Below, piece after piece: positions 1 through 6,034 of a DNA stretch of 6,064 nt (within the stretch, counting starts at the first letter, position 1; each line of letters begins with the position of its first letter). Source of the DNA: Desulfoplanes sp. (lineage in GTDB: Bacteria > Desulfobacterota > Desulfovibrionia > Desulfovibrionales > Desulfomicrobiaceae). A program made the translations under genes and the position numbers. The notes below the pieces were generated by a model, which saw only the letters and a program-made list of their open reading frames with translations, did not search any database and was not told the DNA's origin. The stretch is from assembly GCA_028708105.1 (NCBI GenBank), contig JAQVZR010000125.1:1-6064 (forward strand), written 5' to 3'.

Positions 1-651
1 GGCTATTTCAATAAGCCCGGTCTCAAGCATTTCCTGAACCCGTTCGAATTCGAGCATATCGTGCAGGGCATCGTACAGGGGACGCAGGTACTGGGTGATT
101 TTTTCCACCAGATCACCAGGCAGAAATCCAAGTTTTTCGCCCGCTTCCACGGCAGGTCGGGTGAGCACAACCCGTTTGACCTCTTTTTTAAGAAACGAGG
201 ACACGGCTACGGCCACGGCCAGATAGGTTTTGCCCGTTCCGGCTGGACCGATGCCAAAAGTCAGATCGTTTTTTCGAATGGCGGCCAGATAATCGCGCTG
301 GGTAAGGGTCCGGGGACTGATGGTTTTCTTGGGCGAAACAATAAAATGATTGTCCCGAAAAAAATGTACCAGGGAAGTCTGGGGTTCCCGGGCCAACACC
401 CGGAGGGCACAGTCCACATCCTGGGAATACACCTTGTGGCCTGAACGTACCAACTCATACAGCTGCGACAGGCACGAACGCACACACTCCACTCGTTCCG
501 GATCTGCAGCTGCAACAAACACCGAGGCGGACCGGGTCTGGATATCCACCCCGGTTTTGGTCATCATATACCGCAGATTTTTTTCGCGTGGCCCGAATAA
601 CTCCCGGGCACTTTCGGCATCTTCAAAAGTCAAGGTGATGTTTTTTGGCAT
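1..651 (-). CDS. phoH: PhoH family ATPase, N-terminal 217 residues (3' end outside window)
   Basis: Reading the minus strand from the ATG at 651 gives 217 open codons that run off the left edge. The protein starts MPKNITLTFEDAESARELFG, typical of PhoH proteins. Residues 1-105 form the small N-terminal domain and the P-loop ATPase domain follows. The Walker A motif GPAGTGKT lies at 135-142, and the family signature TRPAVEAGEKLGFLPGDL at 164-181. PhoH proteins are usually about 320-350 residues, so roughly the last third, including the Walker B aspartates, is missing only because the window ends. They are cytoplasmic ATPases linked to RNA metabolism, often encoded near ybeY, which may lie to the left. 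There is no good Shine-Dalgarno before 651. An in-frame ATG at 717 would add 22 residues but also lacks one, and family alignment favours 651. The gene is divergent from the phosphate cluster. Confidence 0.95.
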   Translation of the reverse strand, partial: MPKNITLTFEDAESARELFGPREKNLRYMMTKTGVDIQTRSASVFVAAADPERVECVRSCLSQLYELVRSGHKVYSQDVDCALRVLAREPQTSLVHFFRDNHFIVSPKKTISPRTLTQRDYLAAIRKNDLTFGIGPAGTGKTYLAVAVAVSSFLKKEVKRVVLTRPAVEAGEKLGFLPGDLVEKITQYLRPLYDALHDMLEFERVQEMLETGLIEIA

Positions 652-1002
652 GGAAAAACTTGGGGATAAAGGATGGAAGAATAGTCGAGAATCAGCATAC
701 GATAACGTATACGACATGGAGATGATCAATATGCTTTTTACGCATGACAGAGCAAGGCTGCCTACCCGCGTTGATGTGCCCTCTGAGTATCGCGGAACAT
801 GCTCCCATCGGATACAGCAAAACATATCCAAAATTTTCTAAACTGGTTATATAAAAAATGCTGCAGCCCGGTTACTTCTTTTCCTGCGTACCGTCCAATC
901 ACGAAATCACGGCTGGTAAACCAGGGCCAAATCAGCTAGAGGACAATCCGGCTGAGGATATCTGCCCGCATCAATAATCAAAACGATATTTCACGGTATA
1001 TT
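652..1002. other. Divergent intergenic region, phoH / UPF0016
   Basis: This 351-bp spacer separates the two divergent genes and must hold promoters for both. No convincing promoter pair was found. The best plus-strand -10 candidate is TATAAA at 850-855, with a poor -35. A small hairpin is visible at 911-928 (CTGG, TAAA loop, CCAG, flanked by GG and CC with a bulge). A short inverted repeat ATACG-ataa-CGTAT lies around 697-710. A single ATGACAG at 744-750 resembles half a Pho box but has no partner. I see no credible gene: the open frame running in from 350 on the plus strand is antisense to phoH. I recognise no known riboswitch. Confidence 0.6.
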
Positions 1003-1275
1003 ATGGACCTCAAACTTTTTCTGACCACCTTCGCAACCCTTTTTGTTGCCGAAATCGGCGACAAAACCCAGTTGGCCTGCATCTCCCTGGCAGCCAAGAG
1101 TCACAAACCATGGACTGTTTTTTTAGGTGCATCCACAGCCCTTGTCCTGGTCACTTTGGTGGCCATTCTCTTTGCCCAGATCATCACCCAGTTTATTCCC
1201 GAAAACGTGATCAAAAAAGTCTCGGCTTTCATGTTTATGATCATTGGCGTGCTGATGTTCATGGACAAGGTATGA
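1003..1275 (+). CDS. UPF0016 (TMEM165/GDT1) family membrane protein, single-domain form
   Basis: A 90-residue hydrophobic protein with about three membrane helices (roughly 5-32, 38-62 and 70-88). The first helix carries the family signature E-x-G-D-K-T, here EIGDKT at 17-22, whose acidic residues are thought to bind the metal. UPF0016 proteins (yeast Gdt1, human TMEM165, bacterial MneA/Mnx) transport Mn2+ and/or Ca2+, usually outward in bacteria. Most have two such domains in about 190-230 residues. This one has a single domain and would need to dimerise to form the pore. The stop is clean and is followed by the ribosome-binding site of pit, so it does not look like a truncated fragment. No second copy is in the window. 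The start is weak, with no obvious Shine-Dalgarno before the ATG. It lies 43 bp ahead of pit on the same strand, suggesting co-transcription. Family call secure; substrate inferred. Confidence 0.92.
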   Translation: MDLKLFLTTFATLFVAEIGDKTQLACISLAAKSHKPWTVFLGASTALVLVTLVAILFAQIITQFIPENVIKKVSAFMFMIIGVLMFMDKV

Positions 1276-1318
1276 CCGACGTTCGAGTCCCCTGCTTATC
1301 TTTAATCGGAGTCACTCG

Positions 1319-2554
1319 ATGAACATCTACGACATTTTCTTTTTTCTTTCCCTGGGGGCCGGTTTTTTAATGGCCTTCAACTTGGGAGCCAATGATGTGG
1401 CCAATTCCATGGCGTCCGCCGTGGGTGCCAAAGCCATCACTGTGCGCCAGGCAGTATTTATTGCCGGAATTCTCAATTTTGTAGGCGCGGTCTTTCTCGG
1501 CTCCCATGTTACGGCAACGGTGAGCAAGGGGATCATCAATCCGGCCCAGATCAGTGATCCCAAGCTGATCATGATCGGAATGTTTTCGGCCCTGCTGGCC
1601 GCCGGTATCTGGGTACTCATCGCAACTCTGACCTCGCTTCCAGTCTCATCCACCCATTCCATTGTCGGAGCCATCATGGGATTCGGACTTGTCGCCGGCG
1701 GACCGAGCGTAGTCAACTGGGCCAAGATCGGAGGCATTGTGCTCTCCTGGATCATTTCTCCCTTTGCGGCTGCGGCCATCGCCTATCTTGTCTTCAGCCA
1801 TATCCGCAAAACCATCTTTTTCAGCCGACAGTTCGTCAGGCAGGCCAAGCGTTGGGGACCCAGATGGATGGCCATCACCATGTGTTTGATCGTCATGTCA
1901 TTTTTGTACAAAACCCCTGTCGGCAAAGACTTGCATCTGTCATTTTCCATGACGCTCCTGATCACTCTAACCGCAGCCGGGGGGATATGGCTTGTGGGCA
2001 GACACATGGTCAACAAGCTGGTCAAGGATGAAACCGAAGGGGCTGAAGGTGTAGAAAAAATATTTCGCAAGATTCAAATCGGTACATCCTGCTATGTGGC
2101 ACTCTCCCAGGGAGCCAATGATGTGGCCAATGCCATAGGACCAGTGGCGGCCATCTATCTCATTGCCAGGGAACACCAGCTCCTGGCAACGGCCGAAGTG
2201 CCCATGCCCATCCTGGTACTCGGAGGTCTTGGTATCGCCTTGGGCATCGCCGTCCTCGGTCACAAGGTTATGGGCACGGTAGGAGACAGGATCACCCAGT
2301 TGAATAATACACGGGGCTTTGCTGTTGATTTTAGTGCTGCAACCACAGTTCTTGTGGCATCCAACCTGGGACTTCCCGTCTCCACCACCCATGCGGCCGT
2401 TGGTGGAGTGGTCGGCGTCGGCCTGGCCAGAGGATTCAGCGCCGTTGATTTCGGGGTCCTAGGAAAAATCGTGATCTATTGGCTCTTGACCGTTCCCATT
2501 GCAGCTTTCACTTCCATTGTTATTTTTCAGCTTCTACGCTGGACTATTTATTAA
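1319..2554 (+). CDS. pit: Inorganic phosphate transporter, PiT family
   Basis: A 411-residue integral membrane protein of the PiT (SLC20-like) family, which imports phosphate across the inner membrane using an ion gradient. The inverted-repeat architecture is plain. The signature GANDVAN occurs at 23-29 and again at 265-271. Each is followed in its own half by a PVS-S/T-TH loop (PVSSTHS at 108-114, PVSTTHA at 353-359). A hydrophilic stretch at about 230-252 (VNKLVKDETEGAEGVEKIF) is the central cytoplasmic loop joining the halves. Length suits the compact bacterial members. The ATG at 1319 has GGAG at 1308-1311, seven bases upstream, and directly precedes the first helix. It lies between the UPF0016 gene and the DUF47 gene with 43-bp gaps on both sides, so one transcript is likely. 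Studied bacterial Pit proteins carry neutral metal-phosphate complexes; cation coupling here cannot be read from sequence. Confidence 0.96.
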   Translation: MNIYDIFFFLSLGAGFLMAFNLGANDVANSMASAVGAKAITVRQAVFIAGILNFVGAVFLGSHVTATVSKGIINPAQISDPKLIMIGMFSALLAAGIWVLIATLTSLPVSSTHSIVGAIMGFGLVAGGPSVVNWAKIGGIVLSWIISPFAAAAIAYLVFSHIRKTIFFSRQFVRQAKRWGPRWMAITMCLIVMSFLYKTPVGKDLHLSFSMTLLITLTAAGGIWLVGRHMVNKLVKDETEGAEGVEKIFRKIQIGTSCYVALSQGANDVANAIGPVAAIYLIAREHQLLATAEVPMPILVLGGLGIALGIAVLGHKVMGTVGDRITQLNNTRGFAVDFSAATTVLVASNLGLPVSTTHAAVGGVVGVGLARGFSAVDFGVLGKIVIYWLLTVPIAAFTSIVIFQLLRWTIY

Positions 2555-2584
2555 AAAACGTTCATTTTTGAGCATAGAAATTTC

Positions 2585-2592
2585 AAAAGGAG
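2585..2592 (+). promoter_or_regulatory. Ribosome-binding site of the DUF47 gene
   Basis: AAAAGGAG ends five bases before the ATG at 2598. It fixes that start over an in-frame ATG at 2499, which lies inside pit and would add 33 residues unlike the family. Confidence 0.85.
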
Positions 2593-2597
2593 TCTTT

Positions 2598-3275
2598 ATG
2601 TCCAAACTCTCTTTTTTCGGAATGCTGGCCACCAAATCTCCCATGGAGGGATTGGTCGAACATTACGATCAAATTGCCCAGTGCACCAACATCATCAATG
2701 AGTCCCTGGAATGTTATGTCTCAGGCATTGGGGCATGCCGGGAATTCACAGAATTATCGCGCGAAATCGATAAAATCGAAAATCATGCTGATATCATCAA
2801 ACGCAATCTGCGCAACCACCTCCCGCGACGATTGTTCATGGCCGTGGATAAAACGCTGTTCCTGAACTATACCAAAAGCCAGGACAACATCCTGGACTCA
2901 GCCCAGGAGGCACTGCAGTGGCTGGGTATGCGACAGGTGAGCATCCCGGAAGGTTCCTACCAGAAAATGCTCATAGACCTTTTAGAAGCCGTTAAAATGA
3001 CCACCGAATTTTTGGGACCAGCCCTCCAGGATACCATCAAATTTGTGCATGGTGAAACCCTGGACAGGACATCTCTCAAGCATAAATACCAGGCAGTGCG
3101 CAGACAACATCACGATGTCCAGAAAATGCGCACAAAAATCACGTCGGCCATCTACACATCCACGATGGATTTCAAAGATATCTATCAGCTCATCCATTTC
3201 GTGGACTGCCTGACAAACATGAGTCACGACAGCGAAAACTGTGCCGATATTCTGCGTTCCATGATTGCGAGGTAG
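2598..3275 (+). CDS. DUF47 / PhoU-like Pit accessory protein
   Basis: A soluble, mostly helical protein of 225 residues belonging to the DUF47 (TIGR00153, PhoU-like) family. These proteins are routinely encoded next to Pit transporters and are thought to regulate or assist them at the inner face of the membrane. Two PhoU-type acidic E-x3-D motifs are visible: ENHAD at 61-65 and ENCAD at 213-217. They sit in the two helical repeats and may bind metal. Length is normal for the family. The strong AAGGAG decides the start. The gene follows pit by 43 bp and ends the cluster, with the hairpin at 3395-3436 about 120 bp downstream. In many genomes the order is reversed, with DUF47 before pit. No signal peptide or membrane segment is seen. 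Family assignment is firm; the regulatory role is family knowledge, not shown here. Confidence 0.93.
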   Translation: MSKLSFFGMLATKSPMEGLVEHYDQIAQCTNIINESLECYVSGIGACREFTELSREIDKIENHADIIKRNLRNHLPRRLFMAVDKTLFLNYTKSQDNILDSAQEALQWLGMRQVSIPEGSYQKMLIDLLEAVKMTTEFLGPALQDTIKFVHGETLDRTSLKHKYQAVRRQHHDVQKMRTKITSAIYTSTMDFKDIYQLIHFVDCLTNMSHDSENCADILRSMIAR

Positions 3276-3285
3276 GCAAACTACC

Positions 3286-3452
3286 GGATATAAGATATAG
3301 GACCGCTGCGCTTAAGGATAGATGATCGTATCCAGGCAGAGGTGCTATCATTCAATGATCTCGTTCTGAAAAAATAATCATATTTTGTGCATACATATAG
3401 AAACAGGGCAACCAACGGGTTGCCCTGTTTCTATATCCTATATCGGATATCC
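3286..3452. repeat. Imperfect outer inverted repeat around the terminator
   Basis: GGATATAAGATATAGG at 3286-3301 is the reverse complement of CCTATATCGGATATCC at 3437-3452 at 14 of 16 positions. The arms enclose 135 bp that include the left arm and loop of the perfect terminator hairpin; the outer right arm directly abuts that hairpin's right arm. The arms are AT-rich and made of GATAT-like units, so the match may be low-complexity chance. Confidence 0.4.
3395..3436. terminator. Bidirectional terminator hairpin between convergent genes
   Basis: A perfect 19-bp inverted repeat (arms 3395-3413 and 3418-3436) around the four-base loop AACG. The core GAAACAGGGCAACC pairs with GGTTGCCCTGTTTC. Read on the minus strand it follows the NFACT stop by 22 bases and is followed by a T-rich stretch (3369-3374 is A on the plus strand). 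On the plus strand the arm ends TTTCTATAT with no long T-run. It sits between the convergent DUF47 and NFACT genes and probably ends transcripts from both. Confidence 0.82.
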
Positions 3453-3458
3453 TTTATC

Positions 3459-4961
3459 CTATCCATCTATCTTCAGCCGATCCTCCAACTCCTGGTCCAT
3501 CACCACGACAACGCTTTCGCGGACCTGCCCCACCTGCACCCGTCCCAGGGCAGCGCCTTTGATTGTGCGCACATCGCGCACCTGAGCGCACAGGACACGG
3601 GCCTTGTCGGTTCCACGCTGCCAGCTGGACAGAGCGGCAATGATTGCCGCCTGTTCGATACTGCGTCTGGGGACATCCTGGGCCTCAAAATCCCGTTTCA
3701 AAATCACATGGGCTCCAGGCCCATCCTGGGCATGGAACCAATAGTCCAAGGGGCTGGCCAGCTGAGTGAGCAGCTGGTGGTTGGCTTTCTGATTTTTACC
3801 GCGGATGAGGAGAAAATGATCATCCGTTCGGTACATATGGACGGCAAGAGTCCGGTATTTTTTCGGAATACTCATTTTTTTGGGTGCAACCGCAGCCTCT
3901 GACGGTTCTCGAGGTGACGCCACAGCCATGTCTGCATTGGCAACGGCTGCGCACTGACGTTCCAGATATTCCCGGCGCTCCCGGATAACAGGCAGTCCCC
4001 GCTCACCTTTTTTGGCCCTGGAAAAAAACCACTGCATATTTTCAAGTAACGTCTTGGCAGGATTCAGATCCACAACCATTGTCTGTCCGAGACCATCGTC
4101 AAGAGCAATACTCTCCATGCGCCGGGACCCGTCCAGCTGGTACAGATGAGCCAGCACGAGGTTCCCCTTGTCTCTCCCCTTGACCATGGTCAGCAAACGC
4201 TGCTCATCCTGCTCAAGGCGTTTGAGCGATTTTTTAAGACGTTTTATTTTTTTGCTGCGTTGACGCTCAATTTCTACATCCTCATTGACCATGGAGGAAA
4301 CCCGGGGAAACCCGTAGGCCTCTGCAGCCTCAAGAGCCGTACCAAAGGCCAGAGATTCTCCCTTTTCCGGCTGCCACAAGCTCAACCGGGTCTCGGTACC
4401 CCTACCCGCCACCCAGAACCCGCCTTTATGGTCGCCGGTCTTCAATGCATCCAATATTTCCCGGCCCCTATCTGGAGAGATAGTTGCCAGCAGATGACGA
4501 AGCGGCGGACTCATCTGGGGAAACCGTTCCCAAATGTTTGAACCATCCCGGACCTGATCAATATCAGGCCACTCGGGTTCACGGCCAAATCCTTCATCAA
4601 GATGATCCATGATCTGCAGACCCTCCCGTAAATTAAAAACAAGGTATGAAGGTGGCTGCACACCAATGCGCCAGGCCATCCTGCGGCCGGGCCAATCTAT
4701 CTGGATATCCAGAATCCGTCGGGACCTGATCCGCTTGCGCAGCCACATCACCTGCCCCGAAGGCTGTCTTTTATTGTCCGGCTTTACTGTAGAGAGAAAA
4801 AAAAATCCCCGTGAAGGGGATGCGTAAAAAATGACATAACCTGCTGCTCCGACATCAATAGTAAAGGCCCGTGGTGCCGGATCAAAAATTTTCTCGATAC
4901 GGAGACCGGCAATACGCTTCCTCAGCTCAAGGGCTGCAAAACGAAAAAAATTTGCTTCCAC
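3459..4961 (-). CDS. NFACT family protein (RqcH / Tae2 / FbpA-like)
   Basis: A 500-residue protein when started at the GTG at 4961. The NFACT-N domain spans about 1-220, including MWLRKRIRSRRILDI at 72-86. A basic coiled coil follows at about 229-259 (RQRSKKIKRLKKSLKRLEQD). The middle segment MVVDLNPAKTLLENMQWFF lies near 295-313. The C-terminal NFACT-R (DUF814) domain covers about 374-494 and shows the hallmark W-x-H (408-410) and PGAH (415-418). Family members bind stalled 60S/50S subunits carrying peptidyl-tRNA; bacterial RqcH recruits tRNA-Ala to add C-terminal alanine tails for degradation. It is somewhat shorter than RqcH (about 570). The RqcH Asp-Arg pair near residue 97 appears as Arg-Arg (93-94), so tailing activity is uncertain. 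A longer reading from a GTG at 5039 would run through the upstream hairpin and lacks a ribosome site. It lies downstream of dksA on the same strand. Confidence 0.9.
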   Translation of the reverse strand: MEANFFRFAALELRKRIAGLRIEKIFDPAPRAFTIDVGAAGYVIFYASPSRGFFFLSTVKPDNKRQPSGQVMWLRKRIRSRRILDIQIDWPGRRMAWRIGVQPPSYLVFNLREGLQIMDHLDEGFGREPEWPDIDQVRDGSNIWERFPQMSPPLRHLLATISPDRGREILDALKTGDHKGGFWVAGRGTETRLSLWQPEKGESLAFGTALEAAEAYGFPRVSSMVNEDVEIERQRSKKIKRLKKSLKRLEQDEQRLLTMVKGRDKGNLVLAHLYQLDGSRRMESIALDDGLGQTMVVDLNPAKTLLENMQWFFSRAKKGERGLPVIRERREYLERQCAAVANADMAVASPREPSEAAVAPKKMSIPKKYRTLAVHMYRTDDHFLLIRGKNQKANHQLLTQLASPLDYWFHAQDGPGAHVILKRDFEAQDVPRRSIEQAAIIAALSSWQRGTDKARVLCAQVRDVRTIKGAALGRVQVGQVRESVVVVMDQELEDRLKIDG

Positions 4962-4967
4962 GCAGAT

Positions 4968-4976
4968 CCCCCTTCC
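4968..4976 (-). promoter_or_regulatory. Ribosome-binding site of the NFACT gene
   Basis: On the minus strand GGAAGGGGG ends six bases before the GTG at 4961. This purine run supports GTG 4961 as the start rather than the GTG at 5039, and the family's N-terminal domain begins right after it. Confidence 0.7.
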
Positions 4977-5050
4977 ATTTCCCTTTGCCCTGATCCCATC
5001 CACAGGGAAAAGGGTGAAAAAAGCCCATGCATTTCTCACCCTTTTCCCTG
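4968..5050 (-). promoter_or_regulatory. Leader with mutually exclusive hairpins before the NFACT gene
   Basis: On the minus-strand RNA, segment A (5050-5036, CAGGGAAAAGGGTGA) pairs perfectly with segment B (5017-5003, TCACCCTTTTCCCTG) over 15 bp. One G-U and three A-U pairs extend this to 19 bp with a ten-base loop. Segment C (4992-4981, CAGGGCAAAGGG) can pair with the same B segment at 11 of 12 positions across a ten-base loop. B can also pair with the ribosome-binding site GGAAGGGGG (nine pairs, two of them G-U). A:B would leave the site free and B:C or B:site pairing could block it. No T-run follows, so a plain terminator is unlikely. The pairing is read from the sequence; a switching role is inference. 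Confidence 0.45.
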
Positions 5051-5193
5051 CAAACCAGGTTCGAATCCATTATCGTTTCTCTTTCAGGCCACGTATCAAT
5101 CAGGACATGCTCTGGACAACAAACGACACCTGCTTGATTTTTTTCGGATTCCTTCTCTTACAACACGTACCTCCGACTCCGAGGGGCCACCGT

Positions 5194-5556
5194 TTAGTCC
5201 CCCCGCAGCCGTTCTTCCTCTTCCTGATGACTCTTGCAATTAATACACAAGGTTGTCATCGGACGGGCCTTAAGGCGGGCAATACTGATTGCTTTCCCGC
5301 ATTCTTCACAAATTCCGAACGTACCGTCTTCAATACGTTCCAGAGCCTCTTCGATTTTTTTGATCAGCTTCCTGTCCCGGTCTCTCAGGCGCAGGGTAAA
5401 GGTACGATCGGACTCGGCCGAAGCCCTGTCTGCAGGATCAGCATAGGATTCGCGGTGTTCCGACATATCTTCCAGAGTATCTTCTCCCTGCTGCAAAATT
5501 CCCTGGAGCATCTCATTGAGATGTTTTCGAAAACTTTCAATTTCATGTGCATTCAT
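5194..5556 (-). CDS. dksA: RNA polymerase-binding transcription factor DksA
   Basis: A 120-residue protein closely matching the DksA family. Helical coiled-coil arms surround the tip motif DPADRA (about 40-45), which keeps the D-x-x-D-x-A pattern that reaches into the polymerase secondary channel. RDRDRKLIKKIEEALERIEDGTFG continues the second arm. A four-cysteine zinc finger follows, C-x2-C-x17-C-x2-C (CEECG to CINC, about 84-106). DksA works with ppGpp to repress rRNA and tRNA promoters and activate amino-acid synthesis promoters during starvation. It is shorter at the N-terminus than E. coli DksA (151 residues), as is common in this group. An ATG at 5562 is also in frame, but it lies only two bases from the GGAGG core; the ATG at 5556 is eight bases away and is preferred. 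The NFACT gene follows after 232 bp, with no clear terminator between them. Confidence 0.92.
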   Translation of the reverse strand: MNAHEIESFRKHLNEMLQGILQQGEDTLEDMSEHRESYADPADRASAESDRTFTLRLRDRDRKLIKKIEEALERIEDGTFGICEECGKAISIARLKARPMTTLCINCKSHQEEEERLRGD

Positions 5557-5606
5557 GAGCATGGCCTCCCCTTTTCATCGTAAGTCTGTTAAATTCAAAC
5601 CGCGCC

Positions 5607-5636
5607 CGTATACCCTAGGTCATTGAAAAAAGTAAA
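5607..5636 (-). promoter_or_regulatory. Candidate sigma70-type promoter of dksA
   Basis: On the minus strand TTTACT (5636-5631) serves as -35 and TATACG (5612-5607) as -10, with an 18-bp spacer. Each matches consensus at four of six bases. It lies about 50 bases before the dksA start. A GC-rich GGGCGCGG follows the -10 and resembles the discriminator of stringently controlled promoters, a weak suggestion only. Confidence 0.4.
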
Positions 5637-5830
5637 GCAGGCTTTATCGGTATGACATTTTGGAAAATCCAGGAGTTCCATCTGATAATCCGCTGACAAG
5701 CCCCCTAAAGCAACGCGCAAAATAAGAAAGGCAGCAGCAGCATGACAACATCTCCCGTCCTCCCCACGCTAACGGAGGATGCCGGATGGGATCAAATGAT
5801 ATTTTTTTTTACTCAACTGCTCTTTTTTTC

Positions 5831-5859
5831 TTGACACAGTTCAAGCGCTTGGCTAGATG
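5831..5859 (+). promoter_or_regulatory. Sigma70-type promoter of the tRNA array
   Basis: A perfect -35 TTGACA (5831-5836), a 17-bp spacer and a -10 TAGATG (5854-5859, four of six). The first tRNA begins 15 bases after the -10, as expected for a short-leader stable-RNA transcript. Confidence 0.75.
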
Positions 5860-5873
5860 GTTCACCCTGTTGA

Positions 5874-5948
<75 letters not shown>

Positions 5949-5956
5949 ACAAAAAA

Positions 5957-6031
5957 GGCGGCATAGCCAAGTGGTAAGGCAGTGGGCTGCAAAACCTTTA
6001 TTCTCCAGTTCAAATCTGGATGCCGCCTCCA
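5957..6031 (+). tRNA. tRNA-Cys(GCA)
   Basis: Acceptor arm GGCGGCA (5957-5963) pairs perfectly with TGCCGCC (6021-6027). D stem is GCC/GGC. The T arm TCCAG-TTCAAAT-CTGGA is fully paired. Discriminator T6028 and encoded CCA 6029-6031 are present. The loop CTGCAAA gives anticodon GCA at 5989-5991, so it reads cysteine codons. The anticodon stem is poor: GTGGG (5982-5986) against ACCTT (5994-5998) gives two Watson-Crick pairs, one G-U, a U-U and a G-A mismatch. It lies eight bases after tRNA-Gly and is probably on the same transcript. Confidence 0.88.
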
Positions 6032-6034
6032 TTT

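Larger units (their letters stand above)
5557..5873. other. Divergent intergenic region, dksA / tRNA array
   Basis: The 317-bp spacer holds the dksA ribosome-binding site (AAGGGGAGG, minus strand, 5565-5573), a candidate dksA promoter (5607-5636) and the tRNA promoter (5831-5859). Between them lies a short hairpin, TCCTCC at 5758-5763 pairing with GGAGGA at 5774-5779, and a nine-base T-run at 5802-5810. The hairpin is about 20 bases from the T-run and no gene reads into it, so I do not call a terminator. No credible ORF was seen. Confidence 0.6.

Noticed and set aside
744..750. Half Pho box (CTGTCAT on the minus strand)
   Set aside because: The second half-site at the required 11-base spacing is absent (AAAAAGC instead of CTGTCAT-like).
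350..841. 163-codon plus-strand open frame
   Set aside because: Most of it is antisense to the clearly real phoH gene, and the translation has no recognisable domain or ribosome site.
841..1002. Possible Mn2+ (yybP-ykoY) riboswitch before the UPF0016 gene
   Set aside because: The conserved GGGGAGTA-type core and paired loops expected for that class are not present. Only a small CTGG/CCAG hairpin is seen.
1327..2392. Minus-strand open frames opposite pit
   Set aside because: They mirror the GC-rich third positions of pit, and the sense frame has the duplicated GANDVAN signatures.
3387..4541. Plus-strand open frames opposite the NFACT gene
   Set aside because: They are antisense shadows of a full-length gene with intact family motifs; their products show no coherent fold.
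5058..5068. GGTTCGAATCC resembling a tRNA T arm
   Set aside because: The flanks do not form the five-base T stem, and no acceptor, anticodon or D arm surrounds it. The 11-mer is near-palindromic and can occur by chance.
5758..5810. Hairpin plus T-run as a terminator
   Set aside because: The stem ends about 20 bases before the T-run and no plus-strand gene lies upstream to be terminated.
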